Positions 1 to 5,630 of a stretch of 5,653 nucleotides of DNA are shown piece after piece. Source of the stretch: Candidatus Helarchaeota archaeon (GTDB lineage: Archaea > Asgardarchaeota > Lokiarchaeia > Helarchaeales > HEL-GB-A). The notes below the pieces were generated by a model, which was not told where the DNA came from, ran no database searches, and was given only the letters and a program-made list of their open reading frames with translations. Both the position numbers and the translations under genes were made by a program. How positions within the stretch are numbered: the stretch's first letter is position 1; each line of letters begins with the position of its first letter. Location: positions 1 through 5,653 of the forward strand of contig JABXJU010000248.1 of the NCBI GenBank assembly GCA_013375405.1, in the 5' to 3' direction.

Positions 1-32
1 TGCTCAAATCGGGCAATTCTTTTCTCTTAGGT

Positions 33-470
33 TTACCCCTTAATTTTTGGCATGTTATCGATGAACTCCTTGCCACATTCAGCACAAGTGTAGTAGTAGA
101 ATTGAATTCGCCCTCCGCAATCTGGACAACACCAACGTTCTTTCAACTTTTTTAATCCCTCTTTGATACCCAAATCTTGAATAAGTTGGAAATTTTCTTC
201 TATTTCATATCTATAAACATATTTTTTTTCATCCCGATGAGTTGTTAGGAGTTTTTTAGTGATCGACTTGCAAGGAAACGCTTCACATTCGGAGCAAAAT
301 TGTACTTTTTTTTCTGTCAGGGAGCATATCCGAACCTTGCACCCGTATTTAGATCTTCGTTTTTGTTTCGTCTCTGATCTACAACCATTACAAGTGCCTT
401 TGATATAGCTTGGACAGGCGAAACAAGGAACTCCACAAGTACTTATACCCTCAAGATTTACTTCAGGCAT
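33..470 (-). CDS. DUF3795 family cysteine-rich protein with C-terminal zinc ribbon
   Basis: A 145-aa protein probably acting in the cytoplasm; there is no signal peptide or membrane segment. The N-terminal half has the DUF3795 cysteine pattern: C12, C16, C19, C27, C30, C44, C49, C59, C62 and C67, including the stretch CGVPCFACPSYIKGTCNGC and the closing FCSECEAFPC. A basic, helical middle (about 78-112) leads to a zinc ribbon at 114-133, with knuckles C115-P-D-C118 and C129-A-E-C132. Fifteen cysteines in 145 residues point to bound metal, zinc or possibly an Fe-S cluster. DUF3795 proteins are common in archaea and anaerobic bacteria, and their biochemical role is unknown to me. The ATG has an AGGAGGT site 10 nt upstream that overlaps the padR stop codon, so the gene is very likely the second cistron of the padR transcript. 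No T-rich terminator is visible in the 32 bases left after its stop. Confidence 0.88.
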   Translation of the reverse strand: MPEVNLEGISTCGVPCFACPSYIKGTCNGCRSETKQKRRSKYGCKVRICSLTEKKVQFCSECEAFPCKSITKKLLTTHRDEKKYVYRYEIEENFQLIQDLGIKEGLKKLKERWCCPDCGGRIQFYYYTCAECGKEFIDNMPKIKG

Positions 471-480
471 TTTTTAAAAT

Positions 481-487
481 ACCTCCT
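481..487 (-). promoter_or_regulatory. Strong Shine-Dalgarno site for the DUF3795 gene
   Basis: Read on the minus strand this is AGGAGGT, a 7-base match to the archaeal anti-Shine-Dalgarno sequence, ending 10 nt before the ATG at 470. It shares two bases with the TAG stop of padR (488-486), so terminating ribosomes could restart directly on the downstream gene. Confidence 0.8.
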
Positions 488-1169
488 ATTTAAGCGGGGT
501 TTCATCATTTTTCACACTCTGAATAAATCTTTTAAGCCAATTCAATTCACCCATGACGCGATGGTAGGGGCGTTCAAATAGGGCCTTTATAATATAAAGC
601 ATGGGGTTTTTCTGAAGACTTATTGCTGGTTCTCCTGCAATCATTTGTTCCGGATCATTTTTTGCAATCTCATCTATTTTATTCTTATGAAGTTTTTCTA
701 TTATTTCCTTAAAAAAGCCCAAGCCCTGCTCTATGCCCTCTTGATATTCACTTAGAACTTTGAGAGCCTCTTGTTTTGAAAGGTGATAAATTCCTGCAAG
801 ACCAAGATCAAAGATATCTTTCGGATGTGGAGGGTTTTTAATGGCGAGTTTTATTTGTCGTTTCAAGATATACGTCCCATTATTCGTTATAGAATAAACC
901 TTTTTAGCAGTTTTCACCCCATTAACTTCCTTTTTCCCTTCAATGAATCCCTTTCTATTCAATTCGTCTAAGCTCTTGTAAATAGTTGAAAATTCTATAT
1001 CGACCCAATTACGCATCCCTCGATTTTTTATTATGTTATTTATTTGATAGCCATACATTGGTCCTTCGGATAAAATTAATAATAAAGCCAAATTTGAGGG
1101 AGAAAGTAATTGGTGTTCGTATTTTTTGACATTATTGGTTGGATTTTGCTCTTTTGAATTTCGCATCAT
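486..1169 (-). CDS. PadR family winged-helix transcriptional regulator
   Basis: A 227-aa DNA-binding regulator. The PadR winged helix-turn-helix spans about residues 24-110. The first helix region has LALLLILSEGPMYGYQI (27-43), where the MYGYQI turn is diagnostic. The recognition helix region is STIYKSLDELNRKGFIE (61-77), and the wing strand is KKVYSITNNG (89-98). The rest (about 115-220) is helical and fits the PadR C-terminal dimerisation domain. At 227 residues it belongs with the longer PadR members, and about 22 polar residues precede the domain. Two ATGs stand side by side at 1169 and 1166. A GTGAT element (1176-1172) lies 2 nt from the first and 5 nt from the second, so the true start could be the second. 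The gene is divergent from the acylase and shares its control region, where a tandem palindrome is the obvious candidate operator. The ligand is unknown; some PadR proteins sense phenolic acids or drugs. Confidence 0.93.
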   Translation of the reverse strand: MMRNSKEQNPTNNVKKYEHQLLSPSNLALLLILSEGPMYGYQINNIIKNRGMRNWVDIEFSTIYKSLDELNRKGFIEGKKEVNGVKTAKKVYSITNNGTYILKRQIKLAIKNPPHPKDIFDLGLAGIYHLSKQEALKVLSEYQEGIEQGLGFFKEIIEKLHKNKIDEIAKNDPEQMIAGEPAISLQKNPMLYIIKALFERPYHRVMGELNWLKRFIQSVKNDETPLK

Positions 1170-1179
1170 ACATCACAAT

Positions 1180-1211
1180 ATTCTACTAGTAGAATATTCT
1201 ACTAGTAGAAT
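1180..1211. repeat. Tandem perfect 16-bp palindromes, probable PadR operator
   Basis: Two identical, directly abutting copies (1180-1195 and 1196-1211) of the self-complementary unit ATTCTACTAGTAGAAT. The whole 32 bp is therefore also a perfect palindrome about the 1195/1196 junction. The left copy extends to 22 bp of perfect symmetry (1177-1198). The site lies 11-42 bp ahead of the padR start, between the likely padR TATA box and start codon, and immediately upstream of the TATA-like box facing the acylase gene. Dyads of this kind are typical targets of dimeric winged-helix repressors. Two sites with centres 16 bp apart would seat two dimers about one and a half helical turns apart. That PadR binds here is inference from position and symmetry; the repeat itself is certain. 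Confidence 0.85.
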
Positions 1212-1220
1212 TTTTAAATC
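1211..1220 (-). promoter_or_regulatory. Probable TATA box of the padR-DUF3795 operon
   Basis: On the minus strand the bases read GATTTAAAAA, close to the archaeal TATA consensus, with a purine-rich stretch (ATCAAAA) just upstream that could serve as BRE. Transcription starting about 25 nt downstream would begin inside the tandem palindrome, near 1188-1192. A protein bound there would block initiation, which fits autorepression. Confidence 0.5.
1211..1220 (+). promoter_or_regulatory. Possible TATA box of the acylase operon, same bases in the other direction
   Basis: Read on the plus strand the same bases are TTTTTAAATC, also an acceptable TATA element because its core is symmetric. It would place the start near 1238-1242 and give a leader of about 65-70 nt before the TTG at 1307. 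The palindromes would then cover the BRE position. A weaker alternative is the AAATATG region at 1230-1236. Both choices are inferred. Confidence 0.35.
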
Positions 1221-1233
1221 TTTTGATCCAAAT

Positions 1234-1290
1234 ATGTCAAATCAACTCAAATTGAATAAAGAACAAGAGAATGAAGAATTAAACTATTGA
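1234..1290 (+). other. Possible 18-codon leader reading frame before the acylase gene
   Basis: An ATG at 1234 opens the frame MSNQLKLNKEQENEELNY and stops with TGA at 1288-1290, 16 bases before the acylase TTG. It is polar and resembles no peptide I know. It has no convincing ribosome binding site, and the predicted transcript may start too close to it or after it. A chance frame in AT-rich DNA is the simpler explanation. Confidence 0.12.
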
Positions 1291-1306
1291 TAAAGAAGGG
1301 AATTCC

Positions 1307-3985
1307 TTGAAAAAACGGCTAATTATTAAATTATGTGCATCAATTATAGGCGTGATAATGCTTAGCTACATTTTAATCACACCGATTGGTATCTTACCTG
1401 GACTTGGGCGTATTTTATCCCCTATAGGAGGTATTTGGAATGGTCCTAATCAAGCAGAATATCCAGATATGCAAACTATAAGTGGGGCGGGATATAGTGG
1501 GACGGTGTATAGAGATGAATTGGGAATCCCGCATATTTTCGCATCAACCTATAAGGACTGGGCATTTATAATGGGTTTTTTACAGGCAAAAGATCGAATG
1601 TTTGCGATGGACATGCAGAGAAGAGCAATCGAAGGCAGGACTGCTGAAATTCTTGGGCCAGATAACCTTGAGATGGATAAATTTTATAGATTGATGGGAT
1701 TTGCACGTAGCGCTGAAGAATTATGGGATAAAATGGTTGAAGACGCTCCTTCAGACCTTGAATTACGAATGACAATAGAAGCTATGGAGGCGTATTGCGC
1801 AGGCGTGAATAGGTACATTGATGATAGCATGCCAAATGATCTCCCATTCGAATACATATTGTTGGGCATGCAGCCGGAATATTGGACGGAATTGGACATA
1901 TTAACATTCGTGAAATACGAATCATATGCGCTAGGTTTCACTGAATTTGATATTGAAATGACTTTGTTGAGAGATAAAATGGGGGATGCGGTAGTTCGCG
2001 AATTGGTTCCATATGAACCCTTCCCTTTTGAAAAAATGGTGGTTCCAAATTTCATTGATAATACCTCAGGTGGTTCTCCTAAAATGAAAGGTCCTGAAAT
2101 GGTTACAAGTGGGGAATTTGGTCAGAGTAGCCTAACAAATGTTCAAGAATTGTGTGATGGCTTAGCAGGTATTGCCAGTTTATTTCAGAAATTTGATGCC
2201 TTTAGATTGAAAGACCAGTTATTTCAAGCCTGCTCTAATAATTGGGTAATAAATGGGAGCCTGTCATACTCTGGGAAGCCTATATTATGTAATGACCCAC
2301 ATCTCCAGTTATTATTGCCGGCGGTTTTGTGGGAATTTCATTACGTGAATACATCAGTAGGCTCGAATGATGCCCTTTATGGAGTTTCTTTCCCAGGCAC
2401 CCTCGGCACGATAATGGGTCATACCGCTTACGCAGCGTGGGGAATGACCAATTCAATGTACGATCAAGGAGATTTTTACTTTGAAAAATTATCTCCTGAT
2501 GGCACGAAATATTATTTTAATAAAACAGAACGCCCAATTGAAACTGTTACTGAAATAATTAAAGTGAAAGGTCAACCGGATTATCATTACACTGTCAAGC
2601 TCACGCGGCATAATTGGACTGCACAAGATGACTTCCAGTGTCCGTTAATTAATTCAACAGAATTCGGGTATCCTGGAAATATAAATCTTTCAGTGAAATG
2701 GGCAGGTTATGCCCCAGATTACGGGGTAATTAAAGGATTTTCCAGATTAAGTCGTGTAAAGAACGTATCTGATTTTCTCGAAGCGATGGAAATTTATAGT
2801 GACCCTGGAATCAATTACGTGTTCGCTGACGTGTATGGAAATATCGCGATCTATCCAAAGGGTAATTATCCCGTGAGAAATGTATCGGGAGTCAAAGAAG
2901 GCAGATATATTTTGAATGGGAGTAATGGCGAAGACGAATGGACGGGCTACATTCCGTTTGATTGGATACCCCACAAGATAAATCCACCGAATCAGATGTA
3001 TTTGGCGTCTGCAAATCAACGAACAGTAAATACAACGAACTATACGAAATATTATACGTCATATGTCTTTGCCAATTCTTACCGAGGTAGACGAATCAAT
3101 CAGATATTAGAAAATGAATCGTATTACCATAATACATTCGGCACAAATATTACAATTGATAGAATGAAACAAATTCAAACAGATTATTACGATATCGCAG
3201 CGGAAATCTTTGTTCCTTTTTTGCTTGAAGCCTTTAATAACACCCATCCTGCTGGAGTTCCTGCTTCTGGTGAAACTGAATTATTAAACAAGTCAATTGA
3301 AGCTCTGAAAGCTTGGAATGCAAGTAACGCCCGGTGGATAATGGACAAAGATCTTATAGCCCCAACCATTTTCGATACATGGCTTGATAAATATAAAAAT
3401 TTCACCTTTACTGATGAATTTGAGGATGTAAATCTCACATTAGGAGGACGGTTATATTATCAGGTAATTGACTTCCTTGAAAATATCACACGATACAATC
3501 AAAGTTCCAGATGGTTTGACAACGTTTCTACCTTAGCAATTACTGAAAATGCTTCAGACATTATGCTTTTAGCATTAAATGAAACCGTTCTAGTGCTAAG
3601 TCAAGAGTATGCAGATTTTAATGATTGGTTATGGGAAAATTTTCATGTAATGGAAGTTCGGTTCTTAGAAGGACTACTACCGGCGTTTGATTTCCCTCAA
3701 TACGGGTGTTCAGGGAGTTCAAGAACGATCAACGTGGCACCGGGGCGATATGTCCACGGGGGACCAGTCCTTCGCATGATTGTGGATTTGGAAAAAATGG
3801 CGACCCAGAATCTTTACAGTGGATACGCGACTATTCCGGGCGGCCAATCCGGGAATCCATTGAGCTCTCACTATGATGATAACTATCAATACTGGAAAAA
3901 TAATGAGTACCATCAAATTCTCTTCCCGCGAAACATTAGCGCGTATCCAGCCAATAAAAAATGTTCAACTGTTATTTTCAGTTAA
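1307..3985 (+). CDS. Penicillin acylase family amidohydrolase precursor, secreted Ntn-hydrolase
   Basis: An 892-aa precursor of the penicillin/cephalosporin/acyl-homoserine-lactone acylase family, which hydrolyses amide bonds after self-cleavage into two chains. Residues 5-30 are a hydrophobic signal peptide or anchor, so the enzyme acts outside the cell. The A chain holds YRDELGIPHIFA (68-79) and the segment around QAKDRMFAMDMQRRAIEGR (93-111). The B chain should begin at Ser310 (S-N-N-W), the expected nucleophile, preceded by Cys309. NDPHL (329-333), GH...WGMTN (371-382) and PGGQSGNPLSSHYDD (844-858) follow as in the family. Asn570 (ASANQR) and Arg593 or Arg596 (YRGRRI) fit the oxyanion Asn and active-site Arg by position. 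The domain is complete, with no frameshift. The start is TTG after GAAGGG (1295-1300): an in-frame stop lies at 1280-1282, and the next ATG (Met18) would cut away half the signal segment. I count 24 N-X-S/T sequons in the B chain and one before it. The substrate cannot be read from the sequence. Confidence 0.93.
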   Translation: MKKRLIIKLCASIIGVIMLSYILITPIGILPGLGRILSPIGGIWNGPNQAEYPDMQTISGAGYSGTVYRDELGIPHIFASTYKDWAFIMGFLQAKDRMFAMDMQRRAIEGRTAEILGPDNLEMDKFYRLMGFARSAEELWDKMVEDAPSDLELRMTIEAMEAYCAGVNRYIDDSMPNDLPFEYILLGMQPEYWTELDILTFVKYESYALGFTEFDIEMTLLRDKMGDAVVRELVPYEPFPFEKMVVPNFIDNTSGGSPKMKGPEMVTSGEFGQSSLTNVQELCDGLAGIASLFQKFDAFRLKDQLFQACSNNWVINGSLSYSGKPILCNDPHLQLLLPAVLWEFHYVNTSVGSNDALYGVSFPGTLGTIMGHTAYAAWGMTNSMYDQGDFYFEKLSPDGTKYYFNKTERPIETVTEIIKVKGQPDYHYTVKLTRHNWTAQDDFQCPLINSTEFGYPGNINLSVKWAGYAPDYGVIKGFSRLSRVKNVSDFLEAMEIYSDPGINYVFADVYGNIAIYPKGNYPVRNVSGVKEGRYILNGSNGEDEWTGYIPFDWIPHKINPPNQMYLASANQRTVNTTNYTKYYTSYVFANSYRGRRINQILENESYYHNTFGTNITIDRMKQIQTDYYDIAAEIFVPFLLEAFNNTHPAGVPASGETELLNKSIEALKAWNASNARWIMDKDLIAPTIFDTWLDKYKNFTFTDEFEDVNLTLGGRLYYQVIDFLENITRYNQSSRWFDNVSTLAITENASDIMLLALNETVLVLSQEYADFNDWLWENFHVMEVRFLEGLLPAFDFPQYGCSGSSRTINVAPGRYVHGGPVLRMIVDLEKMATQNLYSGYATIPGGQSGNPLSSHYDDNYQYWKNNEYHQILFPRNISAYPANKKCSTVIFS

Positions 3986-3989
3986 GGAG
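3984..3989 (+). promoter_or_regulatory. Shine-Dalgarno site deciding the start of the membrane protein
   Basis: AAGGAG overlaps the last two bases of the acylase TAA stop. It lies 3 nt before the ATG at 3993 and 9 nt before the ATG at 3999. The second distance is more usual, so 3999 is preferred. The overlap suggests coupled translation with the acylase. Confidence 0.7.
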
Positions 3990-3998
3990 CGTATGAGA

Positions 3999-4415
3999 AT
4001 GAGTAAAGTTAATGCGATAAAGAACTTTTTTTATTCAGAGAGAGTCATTATTGGATTCCTTGTTGCATTGGGACTTGCGGTTACTCTAGAACTAACGGGC
4101 GTTTACCTATTAATGATCTTAGCCGGGGGCATTGCGGGATTTTTTGTAAAGAAGGGATGGCTTAGTTTTTTCATTGGATTCATTAGTGTTGCTTTGGCGT
4201 GGGGGATATATTTCATCGTTTTTGCTTTCATGGGCCCGCTCAGTGAATTTTTTTCATTAATTGGTTCGATCATTGGGATATCAGGAACCATTCTAATGAT
4301 AATGTCAATAATAGTAGGGGGCTTATTAGGTGGAGTCGGCGCATTAATTGGGGCTTACGTGACCCAATTGATATTAGGAGAAAAATATACTAAAAATTCA
4401 AAAGTAAATAATTAA
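3999..4415 (+). CDS. Small multi-pass membrane protein of unknown function
   Basis: A 138-aa integral membrane protein that I do not assign to a named family. A short basic N-terminus (MSKVNAIKNFFYSER) is followed by hydrophobic segments at about 17-32, 35-50, 54-78, 85-107 and 108-126, giving four or five membrane passes, and a polar tail (EKYTKNSKVNN). Glycine-rich stretches (AGGIAG at 42-47; GGLLGGVGALIG at 107-118) suggest close helix packing. Layout and glycine content recall small archaeal membrane proteins of the DUF5518 kind, a weak resemblance only. The reading frame stays open upstream into the acylase gene, but the ribosome site at 3984-3989 marks the true start as 3999 or, less likely, 3993 (140 aa). 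It follows the acylase by 13 bases and is almost certainly co-transcribed with it. A role in anchoring, export or product uptake is inferred from that linkage alone. Confidence 0.8.
   Translation: MSKVNAIKNFFYSERVIIGFLVALGLAVTLELTGVYLLMILAGGIAGFFVKKGWLSFFIGFISVALAWGIYFIVFAFMGPLSEFFSLIGSIIGISGTILMIMSIIVGGLLGGVGALIGAYVTQLILGEKYTKNSKVNN
4381..4397 (-). terminator. Possible T-run terminator for the oxidoreductase gene
   Basis: On the minus strand, past the TAA at 4423-4421, two runs of five T lie at 4396-4392 and 4385-4381. No hairpin is visible. They sit inside the 3' end of the opposing membrane-protein gene, as expected where convergent genes nearly touch and archaeal RNA polymerase stops on U-rich tracts. 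Confidence 0.35.
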
Positions 4416-4416
4416 A

Positions 4417-4432
4417 TTTTTTATTTTCCTTT
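4417..4432 (+). terminator. T-rich terminator of the acylase/membrane-protein operon
   Basis: Directly after the membrane-protein stop the plus strand reads six T, A, four T, CC, then three T. This is a typical archaeal intrinsic termination tract without a stem-loop. It overlaps the end of the convergent oxidoreductase gene. Confidence 0.5.
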
Positions 4433-5584
4433 AGAATCTTTCACGTATTTTAGAATATTAAGAAGAATTTGATTTGATTCGGCATATTTCTCAAATTTAA
4501 ACATACCTGTGAAATTCCAAAATATAAAATGCCGACAACCCGCTCGATAATAATCTTCTAAAGCTTTAATTGCATCTTCCTCTGTTCCATGAATATAGAA
4601 TTTTTCGATTACGCTTAAGGGAATACTATTAATCGCTTCAATTGTTTCATCCCGCTTTAATTTGATGGGGATGTAATCTATTAAGGGATTAATACTCTCT
4701 TTATCCAAAATTTGACAGAGGGGATGCTGACATCCTTCATCGGTGAACATGAAATCAAATGCTGTTAGAACCCATGCACGCCCTAGTGGAGTCGTCATAA
4801 TATCGTGGCTATCGTTATGATCATTTGCTAATACCGTATAAGAATAAATGGCAGGCATAATCTGAGCTGGATCTCGACCGTGCTTTTTTGCACTCTCATG
4901 AATTACCTTAAGTTTTGCTTTATAATCAGATAAGGGTAGGCTAATTGGTAGCCATCCATCAGCTAGTTCTCCCGTTAGTCGAAGCATGCGTGGTCCATGG
5001 GCTCCTAGCCAAATAGGGGGCAGACGATCTTTATTATAAGGCTCAAGCCCTAGAATAGCATCCTTCAATTGCCAAAACTTACCATCATAATTTATTTTTT
5101 GGCAGGGATTCTCAAGAAATAATTTAATAATTCGCAAATTCTCCTCTAGTCTAGAGACTGGTTTATCATAACTAAGGCCATATGGTATAATATTTTCCGC
5201 CTCACCAGCACCCATGCCAAAAATAACCCTCCCTTTCGAAATATGATCTAAAGTCAGCATACTTTGGGTTATTAACACTGGATGACGCCGAATTGTCTCC
5301 GTCACGGCTATTCCTATTTCAATATTCTCAGTCAGAGCAGCTTGAGCTCCAATAAGTGAAAAAATCTCAAGATACGTATGAGGGGTCTTCTGTAAATTTG
5401 CGAGAGGAATCAAATCAGGCGTCCAAATCGTGTCTGGAATCCACCCCATGAAGTGGTCGACATGCCACATTGAATCATAGCCTAAATTATCTAACTTCCT
5501 TGCAATCTGTAGATTTTTATCCACTGGGGGAACCATCGGGGCTGGTACCCCTATTTTCATATCCGAAATATCCAATTTTATCAC
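4421..5584 (-). CDS. Luciferase-like (LLM class) F420-dependent oxidoreductase
   Basis: A 387-aa cytoplasmic TIM-barrel enzyme of the bacterial-luciferase-like superfamily, in the branch that usually binds coenzyme F420. Recognisable blocks are MKIGVPAP (9-16), LGYDSMWHVDHF (34-45), IGIAVTETIRRHPVLITQ (90-107), LDHISKGRVIFGMGAGEAEN (112-131) with its cofactor-associated glycines, PYG (134-136), LGAHGPRMLRLTGELADGW (193-211) and HGRDP (235-239). The GPRMLR...ADGWLPI block, the HP motif at 287-288, the DYIP segment (303-306) and the C-terminal GTEEDAI...AGCRHFIF run resemble mycobacterial phthiodiolone ketoreductase as I recall it (about 381 aa). The true substrate is unknown, and NADPH or FMN use cannot be excluded. 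The frame opens with GTG at 5584, but the ATG at 5560 (Met9) matches the usual family start MKIG. Neither has a clear ribosome site, and the longer form is listed. It has its own promoter and converges on the acylase operon with a 5-bp gap. Confidence 0.9.
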   Translation of the reverse strand: MIKLDISDMKIGVPAPMVPPVDKNLQIARKLDNLGYDSMWHVDHFMGWIPDTIWTPDLIPLANLQKTPHTYLEIFSLIGAQAALTENIEIGIAVTETIRRHPVLITQSMLTLDHISKGRVIFGMGAGEAENIIPYGLSYDKPVSRLEENLRIIKLFLENPCQKINYDGKFWQLKDAILGLEPYNKDRLPPIWLGAHGPRMLRLTGELADGWLPISLPLSDYKAKLKVIHESAKKHGRDPAQIMPAIYSYTVLANDHNDSHDIMTTPLGRAWVLTAFDFMFTDEGCQHPLCQILDKESINPLIDYIPIKLKRDETIEAINSIPLSVIEKFYIHGTEEDAIKALEDYYRAGCRHFIFWNFTGMFKFEKYAESNQILLNILKYVKDSKGK

Positions 5585-5620
5585 AATTCTATACGTTCTA
5601 TCGAAATTGTTTCATTCTCT

Positions 5621-5630
5621 GTATTTAAGA
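5621..5630 (-). promoter_or_regulatory. Probable TATA box of the oxidoreductase gene
   Basis: On the minus strand the bases read TCTTAAATAC, a good archaeal TATA match. A start about 25 nt downstream falls near 5600, leaving a leader of about 16 nt to the GTG or 40 nt to the ATG at 5560. The remaining bases to the window end are AT-rich and show no other gene. Confidence 0.5.

Noticed and set aside
783..971. Plus-strand 62-aa frame opposite padR
   Set aside because: It lies wholly opposite the conserved PadR coding region and has no ribosome site or recognisable sequence.
1180..1211. Tandem palindromes as a CRISPR array, attachment site or transposon end
   Set aside because: There are only two abutting copies with no spacers, no transposase or integrase nearby, and no target duplication; the position between divergent promoters favours an operator.
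1299..1306. Palindrome GGAATTCC at the acylase start as a regulatory hairpin
   Set aside because: Eight bases with no loop cannot form a useful stem, and the symmetry does not extend further.
1566..2055. Minus-strand open frames (69 and 123 aa) opposite the acylase A chain
   Set aside because: They overlap a well-supported gene, lack promoters or ribosome sites, and their translations show no family features.
2747..3916. Further minus-strand open frames (65-90 aa) opposite the acylase B chain
   Set aside because: They are shadows of the coding strand with no supporting signals.
3873..3998. A longer version of the membrane protein starting inside the acylase gene
   Set aside because: The extra 42 residues lie in another frame of the conserved acylase C-terminus, have no ribosome site of their own, and precede a clear AAGGAG placed for the ATG at 3999.
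4103..4291. Minus-strand 62-aa frame opposite the membrane protein
   Set aside because: It is a shadow frame with no ribosome site; the plus-strand frame has clear membrane segments and a start signal.
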